Shown in pieces: positions 8,055 through 16,180 of a DNA stretch of 64,000 bases (its first letter is position 1; each line of letters starts with the position of its first letter). The DNA is from Anaerolineae bacterium (GTDB taxonomy: Bacteria; Chloroflexota; Anaerolineae; Aggregatilineales; J027): the NCBI GenBank assembly GCA_008933735.1, contig WBUL01000004.1, positions 1 to 64,000 on the forward strand. Direction: 5' to 3'. Below the pieces are notes generated by a model. That model had not been told where the DNA came from. It saw nothing but the letters and a program-made list of their open reading frames with translations, and did not search any database. A program made the translations under genes and the position numbers.

Positions 8055-9235
8055 CGACGGTACGCTGAAATGACCTTTTCTATTGCTGCCGCTGTGTCCT
8101 CAAAATCGCTGTTGGACATCGCAGCGAACATCGGCAGCGAGAGCAGACGTTCATAGGCATCTTCCGCTGCGGGACACAGCCCGTGTTTGTACCCCAGCTT
8201 TTGATAATAAGGATGCCAGTAAACCGGGATGTAATGCACATTTACCCCGATGCCTTCGGCTCGCAGCGCTTCAAATACCTGCCGACGGCCAACCTTGAGG
8301 CGGTCTAAATTTAACAGCACCGGATACAAATGATAAGCGTGTGATGCGCCCTTACGGACTTTCGGCACCGTGATTTCTGGCATGTTTGCAAAAAAAGTAT
8401 CGTACTGCGCGGCAAGTTCCTTGCGCCGTTTAATTGATTCTGGCAGGCGTTGAAGCTGGCTCTTGCCTAACGCACATTGAAAATCCGTGATGCGGTAGTT
8501 GTACCCCAAAAGCTGCATCTCGTAGTACCATGAGCCGGTTTTTTCACGCTGGTGATGATCTGTCGTGATGCCGTGATTGCGAAAATAGCGCATTTTTGCT
8601 GCCCACTCAGGGTTATCGGTTGTGATTGCACCGCCTTCACCCGTTGTGACATGTTTGACCGGATGAAAACTGAAGGTGCTTAAATCTGCGAGACTGCCGA
8701 CTGATCTGCCGTCGAGACTGCCCCCAATGGCGTGGCACGCATCTGCGACAAGGATCAGATTGTGTTTCTGGGCGATTTCACCCAGGGCACTGTAATCAGC
8801 GGGCTGGCCTGCATAATCGATGGCGACAATGGCTCTGGTTTGCGGCGTGATCACTTTTTCCACCTCTGTCGGATTAATCGTCAGCGTGGCAGGATCAATG
8901 TCCACAAAAACGGGCGTCCCCCCCTGATACAGCACACAGTTGGACGACGCAGCAAAGGTCAGCGCGGCTACGATGATTTCATCCCCTTTCCCAATGCTGA
9001 GAGCCGCCATCGCTGCGTGCAGCGCCGCCGTACCAGAATTGACAGCCACTGCATACTTCGCCCCGGTAACCCGGACAATTTCGGCCTCAAATGCTTCCAC
9101 CATCGGGCCAGTTGTGAGCCAATCTGAGCGCAGCACGCTGATAACTGCTTCTATATCAGCGTCAGTAATATCCTGCCGTCCATAAGGAAGGCGATTTTTT
9201 CGGACAGGGGTTCCCCCATCAATAGCCAGACTCAT
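8051..9235 (-). CDS. pseC: UDP-4-amino-4,6-dideoxy-N-acetyl-beta-L-altrosamine transaminase
   Basis: 394 residues, PLP-dependent DegT/DnrJ/EryC1 aminotransferase. YGRQDITDADIEAV near the start is typical of PseC; the Schiff-base lysine is in FSFHPVKHVTTGEGG. It aminates the 4-keto sugar made by PseB in the pseudaminic acid route. The gene overlaps pseB upstream by 17 bases, which supports coupled translation and a shared pathway. Other 4-keto hexose aminotransferases are close relatives, so the exact substrate rests on the neighbour. Confidence 0.88.
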   Translation of the reverse strand: MSLAIDGGTPVRKNRLPYGRQDITDADIEAVISVLRSDWLTTGPMVEAFEAEIVRVTGAKYAVAVNSGTAALHAAMAALSIGKGDEIIVAALTFAASSNCVLYQGGTPVFVDIDPATLTINPTEVEKVITPQTRAIVAIDYAGQPADYSALGEIAQKHNLILVADACHAIGGSLDGRSVGSLADLSTFSFHPVKHVTTGEGGAITTDNPEWAAKMRYFRNHGITTDHHQREKTGSWYYEMQLLGYNYRITDFQCALGKSQLQRLPESIKRRKELAAQYDTFFANMPEITVPKVRKGASHAYHLYPVLLNLDRLKVGRRQVFEALRAEGIGVNVHYIPVYWHPYYQKLGYKHGLCPAAEDAYERLLSLPMFAAMSNSDFEDTAAAIEKVISAYRR

Positions 9236-10205
9236 CGGCGGTATCCACCATCCTGATTAAATCTTCGACGTTCAACCAGTGCGGGTTGTTATCACTGGTA
9301 TAGCTGAAATCCGGCAAAAGCGCTTTCCCTATAAGGTCAAGGTCGGTGGTCCACCATTCATGATTGGGGATGACTACAAAACGGTCTGCGGCCTCACGGG
9401 TATGACGCGATTCATCAACGGAAACCAGCACTTCATGGAGTTTTTCACCGGGGCGAATCCCGGTGTAGGCAATCTCGCATTCAGGGGCAATCGCTTTGGC
9501 TAAGTCCATAATATTCATGCTTGGGATTTTAGGGACAAACACTTCGCCGCCGTACATTGTTTCGATGCATGACACCACAAATCGTACTCCCTGATCCAGC
9601 GTGATCCAGAAGCGAGTCATATGTTCGTCAGTAACCGTGATTTTTCCGTTTTTGCGCTGTTCTTTGAACAGCGGGATGACACTGCCCCGGCTGCCAATGA
9701 CGTTGCCATAACGGACATTGGAAAAAATCGTTCCCCCCTTGCGGCTGTAGGCATTTGCATGGACAAACAACTTTTCTGCCGCCAGTTTGGTTGCGCCATA
9801 AAGATTAATTGGATTTACGGCTTTGTCAGTACTCAGTGCTAGCACCCGCTGGACACCGCGATCTAATGCGGCCTCAATGACATTGCGGGCGCCCATAATG
9901 TTCGTCATAATAGCTTCAATAGGGTTGTATTCACAAGCAGGGACTTGCTTGAGGGCCGCCGCATGGACGACAATATCCACGCCGTCAAAAGCGCGGCGCA
10001 AGCGGTCTAAATCACGCACATCACCAATAAAATATCGCATTGGTTCGTCATTATAGACCTGACGCATTTCATGTTGTTTGAGTTCATCTCGGCTGAAGAC
10101 AATGACGCGGCGGGGTTTTTGTTCTTTCAGCATTTGTTCGACAAACTTCTTGCCGAACGACCCGGTGCCGCCCGTAATTAAAACGGACTTGTTCGACCAA
10201 TCCAT
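9219..10205 (-). CDS. pseB: UDP-N-acetylglucosamine 4,6-dehydratase (inverting)
   Basis: 328 residues, extended SDR fold. The NAD(P) motif is LITGGTGSFGKKF near residues 9-21. HAAALKQVPACEYNP and STDKAVNPINLYGATK are signatures of PseB/FlaA1-type dehydratases, the latter with the catalytic Tyr and Lys. It converts UDP-GlcNAc to the 4-keto-6-deoxy altro sugar, the first step to pseudaminic acid. The later genes pseG, pseI and pseF are not in this window. Confidence 0.9.
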   Translation of the reverse strand: MDWSNKSVLITGGTGSFGKKFVEQMLKEQKPRRVIVFSRDELKQHEMRQVYNDEPMRYFIGDVRDLDRLRRAFDGVDIVVHAAALKQVPACEYNPIEAIMTNIMGARNVIEAALDRGVQRVLALSTDKAVNPINLYGATKLAAEKLFVHANAYSRKGGTIFSNVRYGNVIGSRGSVIPLFKEQRKNGKITVTDEHMTRFWITLDQGVRFVVSCIETMYGGEVFVPKIPSMNIMDLAKAIAPECEIAYTGIRPGEKLHEVLVSVDESRHTREAADRFVVIPNHEWWTTDLDLIGKALLPDFSYTSDNNPHWLNVEDLIRMVDTADESGY

Positions 10206-10249
10206 TACGTTACCTCTGGAAAATTAGCGAAGGAATTATAAACGTTTCT

Positions 10250-10927
10250 ATGGTTGAAGTCACGGTGACACTCCACTGGCTCCCTGACGCCCCCTCGTTT
10301 ACCACAGAGCAGCTTGCTCAGGTGGAAGACATCTGGGCAAAACGCCCTGCCACCGTCTTTAACGGGAGTCTGTTCACTCTTCTCCAGATGAGTACACAGG
10401 GTAATGAAATTCATCTGGTGGGCAGTTATACCGAGTACAGGTTTTACTTCGTTCAGCGGCGGGGTGGGGTGGATCTGGGGGTGCGTCCGGTTGGTGTTAG
10501 CGGATTGATTGTGGTGGATGAGCAAATCGTTTTTGCCCGCCGCAGTCCTCATGTGACCGCCTACCCGAATTACTTTGAGCTTGTGCCCGCCGGAGGACTC
10601 GATGAGGTTTCCATGCGCGAAGACGGCACGGTTGATTTTGCAGCGCAGATACGCAGTGAGTTTGAGGAAGAAGTGGGACTGTCAGCGGCACTGGTACGGG
10701 AGGTCAAGCCCTTCGGGGTGGTCTACAGCCCGGATGATTATGTGTATGACATCGCCTGTGCACTGACTGTTGATGTCGAGCCACAGACGATTATCGACAG
10801 CCTGCAACGATCCACTGAGTATACGGCTCCAGTACTTGTGCCGCAGACACAGCTAAAGGACTGGATTTCAGATCATGAGACAGACGTTTTGCCAACTTCT
10901 CGGAAGTTATTATCCCTGTGGACATGA
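10250..10927 (+). CDS. NUDIX hydrolase-like protein
   Basis: 225 residues. A NUDIX-like fold is indicated by GLIVVDEQIVFARRS, by PAGGLDEV, and by the box helix SEFEEEVGL at about residues 141-149. Two things are unusual: the loop between the box glycine and the helix is longer than the usual GX5EX7 spacing, and serine replaces the arginine of REUXEEXGU. The glutamates that bind metal are present. The N-terminal 80 residues form an extra beta-rich domain. It lies divergent to pseB and runs into the GNAT gene, so it may act on a nucleotide sugar, but this is inference. Confidence 0.68.
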   Translation: MVEVTVTLHWLPDAPSFTTEQLAQVEDIWAKRPATVFNGSLFTLLQMSTQGNEIHLVGSYTEYRFYFVQRRGGVDLGVRPVGVSGLIVVDEQIVFARRSPHVTAYPNYFELVPAGGLDEVSMREDGTVDFAAQIRSEFEEEVGLSAALVREVKPFGVVYSPDDYVYDIACALTVDVEPQTIIDSLQRSTEYTAPVLVPQTQLKDWISDHETDVLPTSRKLLSLWT

Positions 10928-10930
10928 GTA

Positions 10931-11500
10931 ATGAACGGTATTTATTTTATTGAGGGCGAACGATTGTATTTGCGCGGTGTTACGGCGGATGATGTGAATG
11001 AGACCTATCTACGGTGGATGCACGATCCGGAAGTCATGCAGTATCTTGAGAGCCGTTTTCAGCCACATTCGTTGAGCAGCTTACATGAATTTGTGGCGCA
11101 AATGCAGCATGATCGGGACCAGTTGTTCCTGGCAATTGTGCTAAAAGACAAGGATAGGCACATCGGTAACATCAAACTTGGCCCCATCAACTGGATTCAT
11201 CGTTTTGCTGATATTGGCCTGCTCATTGGTGAAAAAGACTGTTGGGGCAAAGGCTACGCTACGGAGGCTATCCAACTGCTGACACAGTATGCTTTCAATG
11301 CACTCAACTTGCATCACTTAACCGCGGGATGTTATGCCACGAACATGGGGTCAGCACGCGCCTTTCTTAAGGCGGGTTGGGTTGAAGAAGGCCGAAGAAA
11401 AAGCTATTTCTATTCCGCTGGCAAATATGTGGATGAAATTTTGTTAGGCATTGTTTCACCCCTTCCAGAAAACTACAATACGCCATCAGATTCTCATTGA
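10931..11500 (+). CDS. GNAT N-acetyltransferase (RimJ/RimL or PseH-like)
   Basis: 189 residues of the GNAT_3 type: LYLRGVTADDVNETYLRWMHD at the start, GLLIGEKDCWGKGYATEAI for the acetyl-CoA pyrophosphate loop (core Q/R-x-x-G-x-G/A replaced by KDCWGKGYA), and a final YFYSAGKYVDEILLGIV. Many sugar-amine acetyltransferases, including PseH, have this shape. Being three bases from the NUDIX gene and near pseB/pseC makes acetylation of the 4-amino sugar plausible. A ribosomal-protein acetyltransferase is the alternative. Confidence 0.75.
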   Translation: MNGIYFIEGERLYLRGVTADDVNETYLRWMHDPEVMQYLESRFQPHSLSSLHEFVAQMQHDRDQLFLAIVLKDKDRHIGNIKLGPINWIHRFADIGLLIGEKDCWGKGYATEAIQLLTQYAFNALNLHHLTAGCYATNMGSARAFLKAGWVEEGRRKSYFYSAGKYVDEILLGIVSPLPENYNTPSDSH

Positions 11501-12405
11501 ATACGGAAGATATGTTCAGTAAAAAGGCGCTCTGGCGGCGCACCGCCAATCAAATATACTGGATGCTGCGCGACCCTCGCATCATGAGGATTTACCTGGC
11601 TTGTATCGCAGCCCACCTTCGGGCGAAATATGCCCATAACCCCCACCTGACTGAAATTGACGAGGCCGCTTATCGTGCCTCGCGGCGGAGTGATCGTGTT
11701 TTTGTGTTTGGGTCAGGAGCATCCCTGAACGACATCACACCTCAGGAATGGGAGCACATTGCAGAACACAATACATTTGGATTTTCGATGTTTGTGTACC
11801 AGAATTTTGTGCGGACAGATTATCATCTGCTGCGAGAGCTGTACATCACAAAGGAATTTGATAAATCATTCTGGTTACCCTACAGTCAGGAATTTGTTGA
11901 TCATCTGGATAACAATCCTCATTTTGATAAAACCATCCTGATTGCCCAGGCAGGCTGGCACGCCATGACGGTTAATCGGATGCTGGCACTCAAGCAGTTA
12001 CGCAAACCGCGTCAAATTTTGCGGTTTTATACCGGTGAGCGCAGCGCAACCGCCCCGCCGACCTTTTCTCTGAAGGATGGGGTCGTGCACAGCATTGGCA
12101 CCATGACCGATGCGGTGAATCTGGCGGTTATCGGTGGGTGGAAACATATCATTTTGACCGGTGTTGATTTATATGACGGGCGCTATTTCTGGGAAAAAAA
12201 ACATGCTTCTGCCCAGGACTTTGGACGTGACCCGAATGCTGTCCACAATACGGTCAACAATGGCATCATTCAGAACATCGAACGCTGGCGTGATTTTCTT
12301 GCCCCGCATGGGGTGAAATTGTGGGTCTATAACCCCAGGTCGCTGCTGACCAGCGTGCTTCCAGTCTATACGCCGGATGCTATACAGGATGGAGATGCTC
12401 GATAA
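11497..12405 (+). CDS. Putative glycosyltransferase, DUF115/GT42-like
   Basis: 302 residues, soluble. VFVFGSGASLNDI (about residues 67-79) resembles the glycine-rich N-terminal loop of DUF115 and GT42 sialyltransferase-like folds. WKHIILTGVDLYDGRYFW resembles the LSGIDFY segment of such enzymes. I infer a role in attaching a nonulosonic or related sugar, since pseB, pseC and a GNAT gene are close. The TTG start overlaps the stop of the GNAT gene; an ATG at 11512 is an alternative. Its 3' end overlaps the carH-like gene by 26 bases. Confidence 0.5.
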   Translation: MNTEDMFSKKALWRRTANQIYWMLRDPRIMRIYLACIAAHLRAKYAHNPHLTEIDEAAYRASRRSDRVFVFGSGASLNDITPQEWEHIAEHNTFGFSMFVYQNFVRTDYHLLRELYITKEFDKSFWLPYSQEFVDHLDNNPHFDKTILIAQAGWHAMTVNRMLALKQLRKPRQILRFYTGERSATAPPTFSLKDGVVHSIGTMTDAVNLAVIGGWKHIILTGVDLYDGRYFWEKKHASAQDFGRDPNAVHNTVNNGIIQNIERWRDFLAPHGVKLWVYNPRSLLTSVLPVYTPDAIQDGDAR

Positions 12406-13723
12406 AGTCATTCACAATCTGGGCTTCGGCAGCAGGTAAATATTGACTAATAATGTCCTGTAGTGCGATGGTGAACGCAGCAATTTTTTCCACTGTGATG
12501 CCATGACCTGGTAGTGCCATCTGTGTCCATGCTCGCATTTCATCCAGAATAGCGTAATCCTCATACATCATCGCCATTTCGACGACCTCAATGAGGTCGT
12601 GGACGACTCGTGGAGTTTCTGCCATTTGCCCATTGGCTGTGTGCTGCATCATCAGCAGGGTGGCGGTATTTTCCACGAGTGCGCGTTTTTCCCGGAGCGC
12701 CGCTACCGCGGCGTGTGTTCGCGTACTCGGTTCCGGTTCAACGAAGGGTTCGGGGCGTTTGCGTTCGGTGAGCAGCTTTTCCAATACGTCAGCCGCCCTC
12801 ACTAAATCCTCGCCCAGATATATCCCTGGAATGCGCCCGACCAACTGCGGCAGCAAACTGAACAAACGACCCGCATAAGTAAAATTCCCGCGTTTATGGG
12901 TCGCACGCTCCACCACATGGGCTGCATCCTTAATGTAACGAAGGTTAGAGACTTGTGTTGCGGAAAGCGTGACTACATCTGGCTGCAAGTCGGACAGGGT
13001 TTCGTGGAAACCCTCTAAACCGATGTTCTGACCCAGGTAGATCACTTCCCAACCGCGTCGCCGCATAAACAGCGACAGCATTAACACGGGAATTTCGTGC
13101 CAGTCCTGTGAGACACAACCAATCACAAGTCGTCCGGTGCGGGTGGGGGCTGCCGCTGCCGCCAGTATCGCCAGCAGGCGCTCCCGAATCAGATTGCTGG
13201 CGAAATGTTCCTGCTGCAAGGTGAGCGATCCACGCTCCCACGAGTCGCCAACCCATTTCAGAATGGGCAGCAGCAGGCGGGTGCAAATATCTTCAATTGG
13301 ATAAATACCCAGCGCGTGCGTCAGGATGCGCTGGGCGTGGACGTAATTGAACTGCGTTATATCATCGGTGAATTCTTCAAGTAAATCTTCGAAATAACTG
13401 CTGTGAGCAGTGGATGTCGAACCCAGGGATGACATGACACGTGGATAATTATCGAGCTGCTGGGGTAGGTGATGGTATAATAATTCAACCGCCTGCTTGA
13501 TCCGTACCGAAGCATCAACCTGCTGCTTCAGCCAGCGTAAAATCATAATGTCGCGCTCGGAATACAGCCGGTGTCCCTGTACATCGCGTTTGGGTTTGGG
13601 AATTTCATAGCGCCGCTCCCATGCCCGCAGCGTCGCCGGATCAATGTCGGTTTGCTGAGCGACAGCCCGGATATTAAAAACAGGGTCATCAGGGTAACTT
13701 AAAAACGGTTCGTCGTGGTTCAT
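12380..13723 (-). CDS. MerR-family regulator with B12-binding domain, CarH-like photoreceptor
   Basis: 447 residues. Residues 16-84 are a MerR winged helix (LRAWERRY, GHRLYSERD). Residues 105-190 form the helical cap, with W162 and E172-H173 matching the Wx9EH motif that senses adenosylcobalamin in CarH. Residues 196-330 are the cobalamin domain with D207-x-H209, where proline replaces the usual glycine of DxHxxG. About 100 extra C-terminal residues have no counterpart in short CarH proteins. It is divergent from the carotenoid operon, which it probably represses in the dark. Confidence 0.85.
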   Translation of the reverse strand: MNHDEPFLSYPDDPVFNIRAVAQQTDIDPATLRAWERRYEIPKPKRDVQGHRLYSERDIMILRWLKQQVDASVRIKQAVELLYHHLPQQLDNYPRVMSSLGSTSTAHSSYFEDLLEEFTDDITQFNYVHAQRILTHALGIYPIEDICTRLLLPILKWVGDSWERGSLTLQQEHFASNLIRERLLAILAAAAAPTRTGRLVIGCVSQDWHEIPVLMLSLFMRRRGWEVIYLGQNIGLEGFHETLSDLQPDVVTLSATQVSNLRYIKDAAHVVERATHKRGNFTYAGRLFSLLPQLVGRIPGIYLGEDLVRAADVLEKLLTERKRPEPFVEPEPSTRTHAAVAALREKRALVENTATLLMMQHTANGQMAETPRVVHDLIEVVEMAMMYEDYAILDEMRAWTQMALPGHGITVEKIAAFTIALQDIISQYLPAAEAQIVNDFIEHLHPV

Positions 13724-13760
13724 CGCGCTACAATATTCCTATCAGCCTAGACTTAATATA

Positions 13761-13793
13761 CAACATTTGTCCAAAATATGGTAATAGTTTGTC
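13761..13793 (-). promoter_or_regulatory. Candidate CarH operator: three 11-bp direct repeats
   Basis: Read on the minus strand, three consecutive 11-mers are GACAAACTATT (13793-13783), ACCATATTTTG (13782-13772) and GACAAATGTTG (13771-13761). Positions 3, 4, 6 and 10 are identical in all three. Published CarH operators consist of about 11-bp direct repeats, and this array lies between the regulator gene and the crt operon. The sequence match is seen; binding is inferred. Confidence 0.55.
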
Positions 13794-13837
13794 ATATTCT
13801 TGGAAATTTGCGCTAACATCTCTCGCAGGGAGGTATG

Positions 13838-14632
13838 ATGACCTATCTGAATTTCCTGATCTTGTTTGTAATCCTACCCTCGCTGCTGCTGGGCGTGCTG
13901 CTCCGTCGGCATTTGAATCGGCGGTGGTGGCAGTGTGTCGGCGTGCTGTCGGTCGTCGCACTGGTCTGGACAACGCCCTGGGATAATTATCTTGTTGCCA
14001 ACAAGGTCTGGTGGTATGACAAAGACCTTGTACTGAACCTCATCATCGGATACGTGCCGATTGAAGAATACGCCTTTTTTGTCCTGCAAACAATCATGAC
14101 GAGTCTCTGGATGGCGGGTGTGTGGGTGGTTGTGCCCGCGCCAGAACGTTCACATCGTGCCTGGTCACCGTCTCTGGCTCTTATCCTGATTGGCAGTTTG
14201 ACAGTGCCGCTGCTGGCGATGCTGCTGAGTGGAGAACGCCAGTACAATTATCTCATTCTGGAAATTGGCTGGTTGGCGCTGCTCCCATTGAGTGTGCAGT
14301 GGTTATATGGTTTAGATATCATCCTGCACCACTGGCGGGCATGGCTTATTTCCGTGCTCCTTCCGACGGCCTGGTTAACCTCGATGGACTCCATTGCCAT
14401 TGGCACAGGCACGTGGTCGATCAGTGAGGAGCAGACCATTGGTCTCAAGCTGGGCGGGCTCGTGCCAATTGAGGAGGCTATCTTTTTCCTTATTACCAAC
14501 TTGCTGATCGTTCAGGGGATGATCCTGTTTTATATGCCGGAATCATGGGAACGGGCGGAAAATCTCCGCCTGGGGTGGGTCAAGGACACAAGGTTAATTT
14601 TTGATGAGAAATTAGACAAACCTGTTGATTAA
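13838..14632 (+). CDS. Lycopene cyclase, fused CrtYc-CrtYd type
   Basis: 264 residues with six to seven membrane helices. Two copies of the cyclase signature are present: YVPIEEYAFFVLQ (first half) and LVPIEEAIFFLITN (second half). This shows that both subunits of the heterodimeric actinobacterial cyclase are fused in one chain. It would convert linear carotenes to cyclic ones in the membrane. The second of two tandem ATGs (13838) is preferred because GGGAGG lies 4 nt upstream. It is the first gene of the crt operon. Confidence 0.85.
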   Translation: MTYLNFLILFVILPSLLLGVLLRRHLNRRWWQCVGVLSVVALVWTTPWDNYLVANKVWWYDKDLVLNLIIGYVPIEEYAFFVLQTIMTSLWMAGVWVVVPAPERSHRAWSPSLALILIGSLTVPLLAMLLSGERQYNYLILEIGWLALLPLSVQWLYGLDIILHHWRAWLISVLLPTAWLTSMDSIAIGTGTWSISEEQTIGLKLGGLVPIEEAIFFLITNLLIVQGMILFYMPESWERAENLRLGWVKDTRLIFDEKLDKPVD

Positions 14633-14641
14633 ATTGTGCAA

Positions 14642-14689
14642 AACCTGTACAAATAGATGAACTTTTTCATATAGATCAACGTACAGGTT
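14642..14689 (+). promoter_or_regulatory. Inverted repeat covering the crtI ribosome-binding site
   Basis: Perfect 9-bp arms AACCTGTAC (14642-14650) and GTACAGGTT (14681-14689) are separated by 30 bases, just after the cyclase stop. The right arm contains the only AGG available as Shine-Dalgarno for crtI. Folded in RNA it would hide that site; as DNA it could be a spaced operator. Confidence 0.45.
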
Positions 14690-14695
14690 ATGCAT

Positions 14696-16180
14696 ATGAT
14701 GACATCAGCCGTGGTCATCGGCGCGGGGATGGGGGGATTAGCCACTGCCCTGCGTCTGGCTTCGCAGGGTTTCCAGGTAACCGTTCTGGAAAAACAACCT
14801 CGCCCAGGTGGACGAAGCAGCGTTTTGCAGGAAAACGGTTTCCGCATGGATATGGGGCCTACCATCCTGGTTATGAAAGATGTATTTGATGAAACCTACC
14901 GGGCGATTGGTCGTGACATTAACGACTGCCTGGAATTTGTCCAGCTTGATCCCAATTACCGCGTCTATTTCCATGACAACACCTATATTGATCTCTACGG
15001 CAACATGGCACAGCTTGCCGCCGAGGTTGAAAAAGTGGAGGCAGGCGCATCGGAGAATCTGTTTCGTTTCATTGGCGCCGCAGCAAAAAAATACCAGCTT
15101 GGTATGGATTTTGTCGTAAGAAACTATGACCACATCACCGATTTAGCCAATCCCATTGCTGGCCTGCGACTGCTGCAAACCAGTTCCCACGAGCGTCTTT
15201 ATAAGCAGGTTGGCAGTTTCTTTAAAAGCGACAAACTCCGGAAAGCCTTTTCGTTTCATTCAATGTTCCTGGGGCTTTCTCCATTTGAAGCGCTGGCGAT
15301 GTACAGCCTGATTACCTACGCGGATCTTGCCCTGGGCATGTGGTACCCCAAAGGCGGAATTTACCGCATCATCGAAGATATGCTGCGGATCGCGGGTGAA
15401 ATGGGGGTGCAAATCCGCACCAATGCACCTGTTGCACAAATTGCGATTGAACAGGGCAAAGTGACAGGTGTGTATCTTGAATCCGGGGAATTTGTTCAGG
15501 CGGATCTGGTTATTTCTAATGCTGATCTGCCCTATACCTACAAAAAACTGGTGGACAGCCGCCACCGTAAGCATTATACGGACCAGCGTTTAGACAACAT
15601 GAATTATGCATGTTCAGGATATTTGTTGTATCTCGGCGTGAATAAAACCTATGACCATGTGCGGCATCAGGCACTGTATTTCACAGATGACTACCGGGCG
15701 AATCTGGATGCTATCTTTGTGGATAAGACTCTGCCGCAGCATGTGTCCTTCCACATGAACATCCCAACGGTGTCTGATCCAACCCTGGCACCACGAGGGC
15801 ACAGTCTGATATATCTGCTGGCCCCTATGCCGAATCTATCCGCGAATATCAACTGGAACACAGCGGCGCCGTTTGTCCGTGAACAGCTTCTGGACAAGCT
15901 GGAAGATTTTGTTGACCCGGACATCCGGCAGCACATCGTTTGGGAGCGGCAGTTCACACCCGTTGATTTCGAGACTCATTACAATGCCGTGCTGGGGACT
16001 GCTTTTGGTTCGCTCTCGCAGGGATTTTTCCAGTCGTCCTATTTTCGTCCGCACAATAAGGCTCACGATATTGAGGGGCTGTATTTTGTCGGTCAGGGTA
16101 CCTATCCCGGCATTGGGATGCCAATGGTACTGCTGTCTGCCCGTCTGGTAACAGAGAGGATTCTTCAGGAATGGCGCTAA
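14696..16180 (+). CDS. crtI: Phytoene desaturase
   Basis: 494 residues, FAD-dependent CrtI-type desaturase. The Rossmann motif is VVIGAGMGGLATALRLASQG with EKQPRPGGRS following. The C-terminal YFVGQGTYPGIGMPMVLLSA is the second FAD-contact region. It introduces double bases into phytoene on the way to lycopene. ATGs occur at 14690, 14696 and 14699; 14696 has the best spacing (8 nt) to ACAGG. The gene overlaps crtB by ten bases. Confidence 0.93.
   Translation: MMTSAVVIGAGMGGLATALRLASQGFQVTVLEKQPRPGGRSSVLQENGFRMDMGPTILVMKDVFDETYRAIGRDINDCLEFVQLDPNYRVYFHDNTYIDLYGNMAQLAAEVEKVEAGASENLFRFIGAAAKKYQLGMDFVVRNYDHITDLANPIAGLRLLQTSSHERLYKQVGSFFKSDKLRKAFSFHSMFLGLSPFEALAMYSLITYADLALGMWYPKGGIYRIIEDMLRIAGEMGVQIRTNAPVAQIAIEQGKVTGVYLESGEFVQADLVISNADLPYTYKKLVDSRHRKHYTDQRLDNMNYACSGYLLYLGVNKTYDHVRHQALYFTDDYRANLDAIFVDKTLPQHVSFHMNIPTVSDPTLAPRGHSLIYLLAPMPNLSANINWNTAAPFVREQLLDKLEDFVDPDIRQHIVWERQFTPVDFETHYNAVLGTAFGSLSQGFFQSSYFRPHNKAHDIEGLYFVGQGTYPGIGMPMVLLSARLVTERILQEWR

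Noticed and set aside
14642-14689. Inverted repeat considered as a second CarH operator
   Set aside because: It lacks the 11-bp direct-repeat pattern seen at 13761-13793. It is kept only as a possible RNA hairpin.
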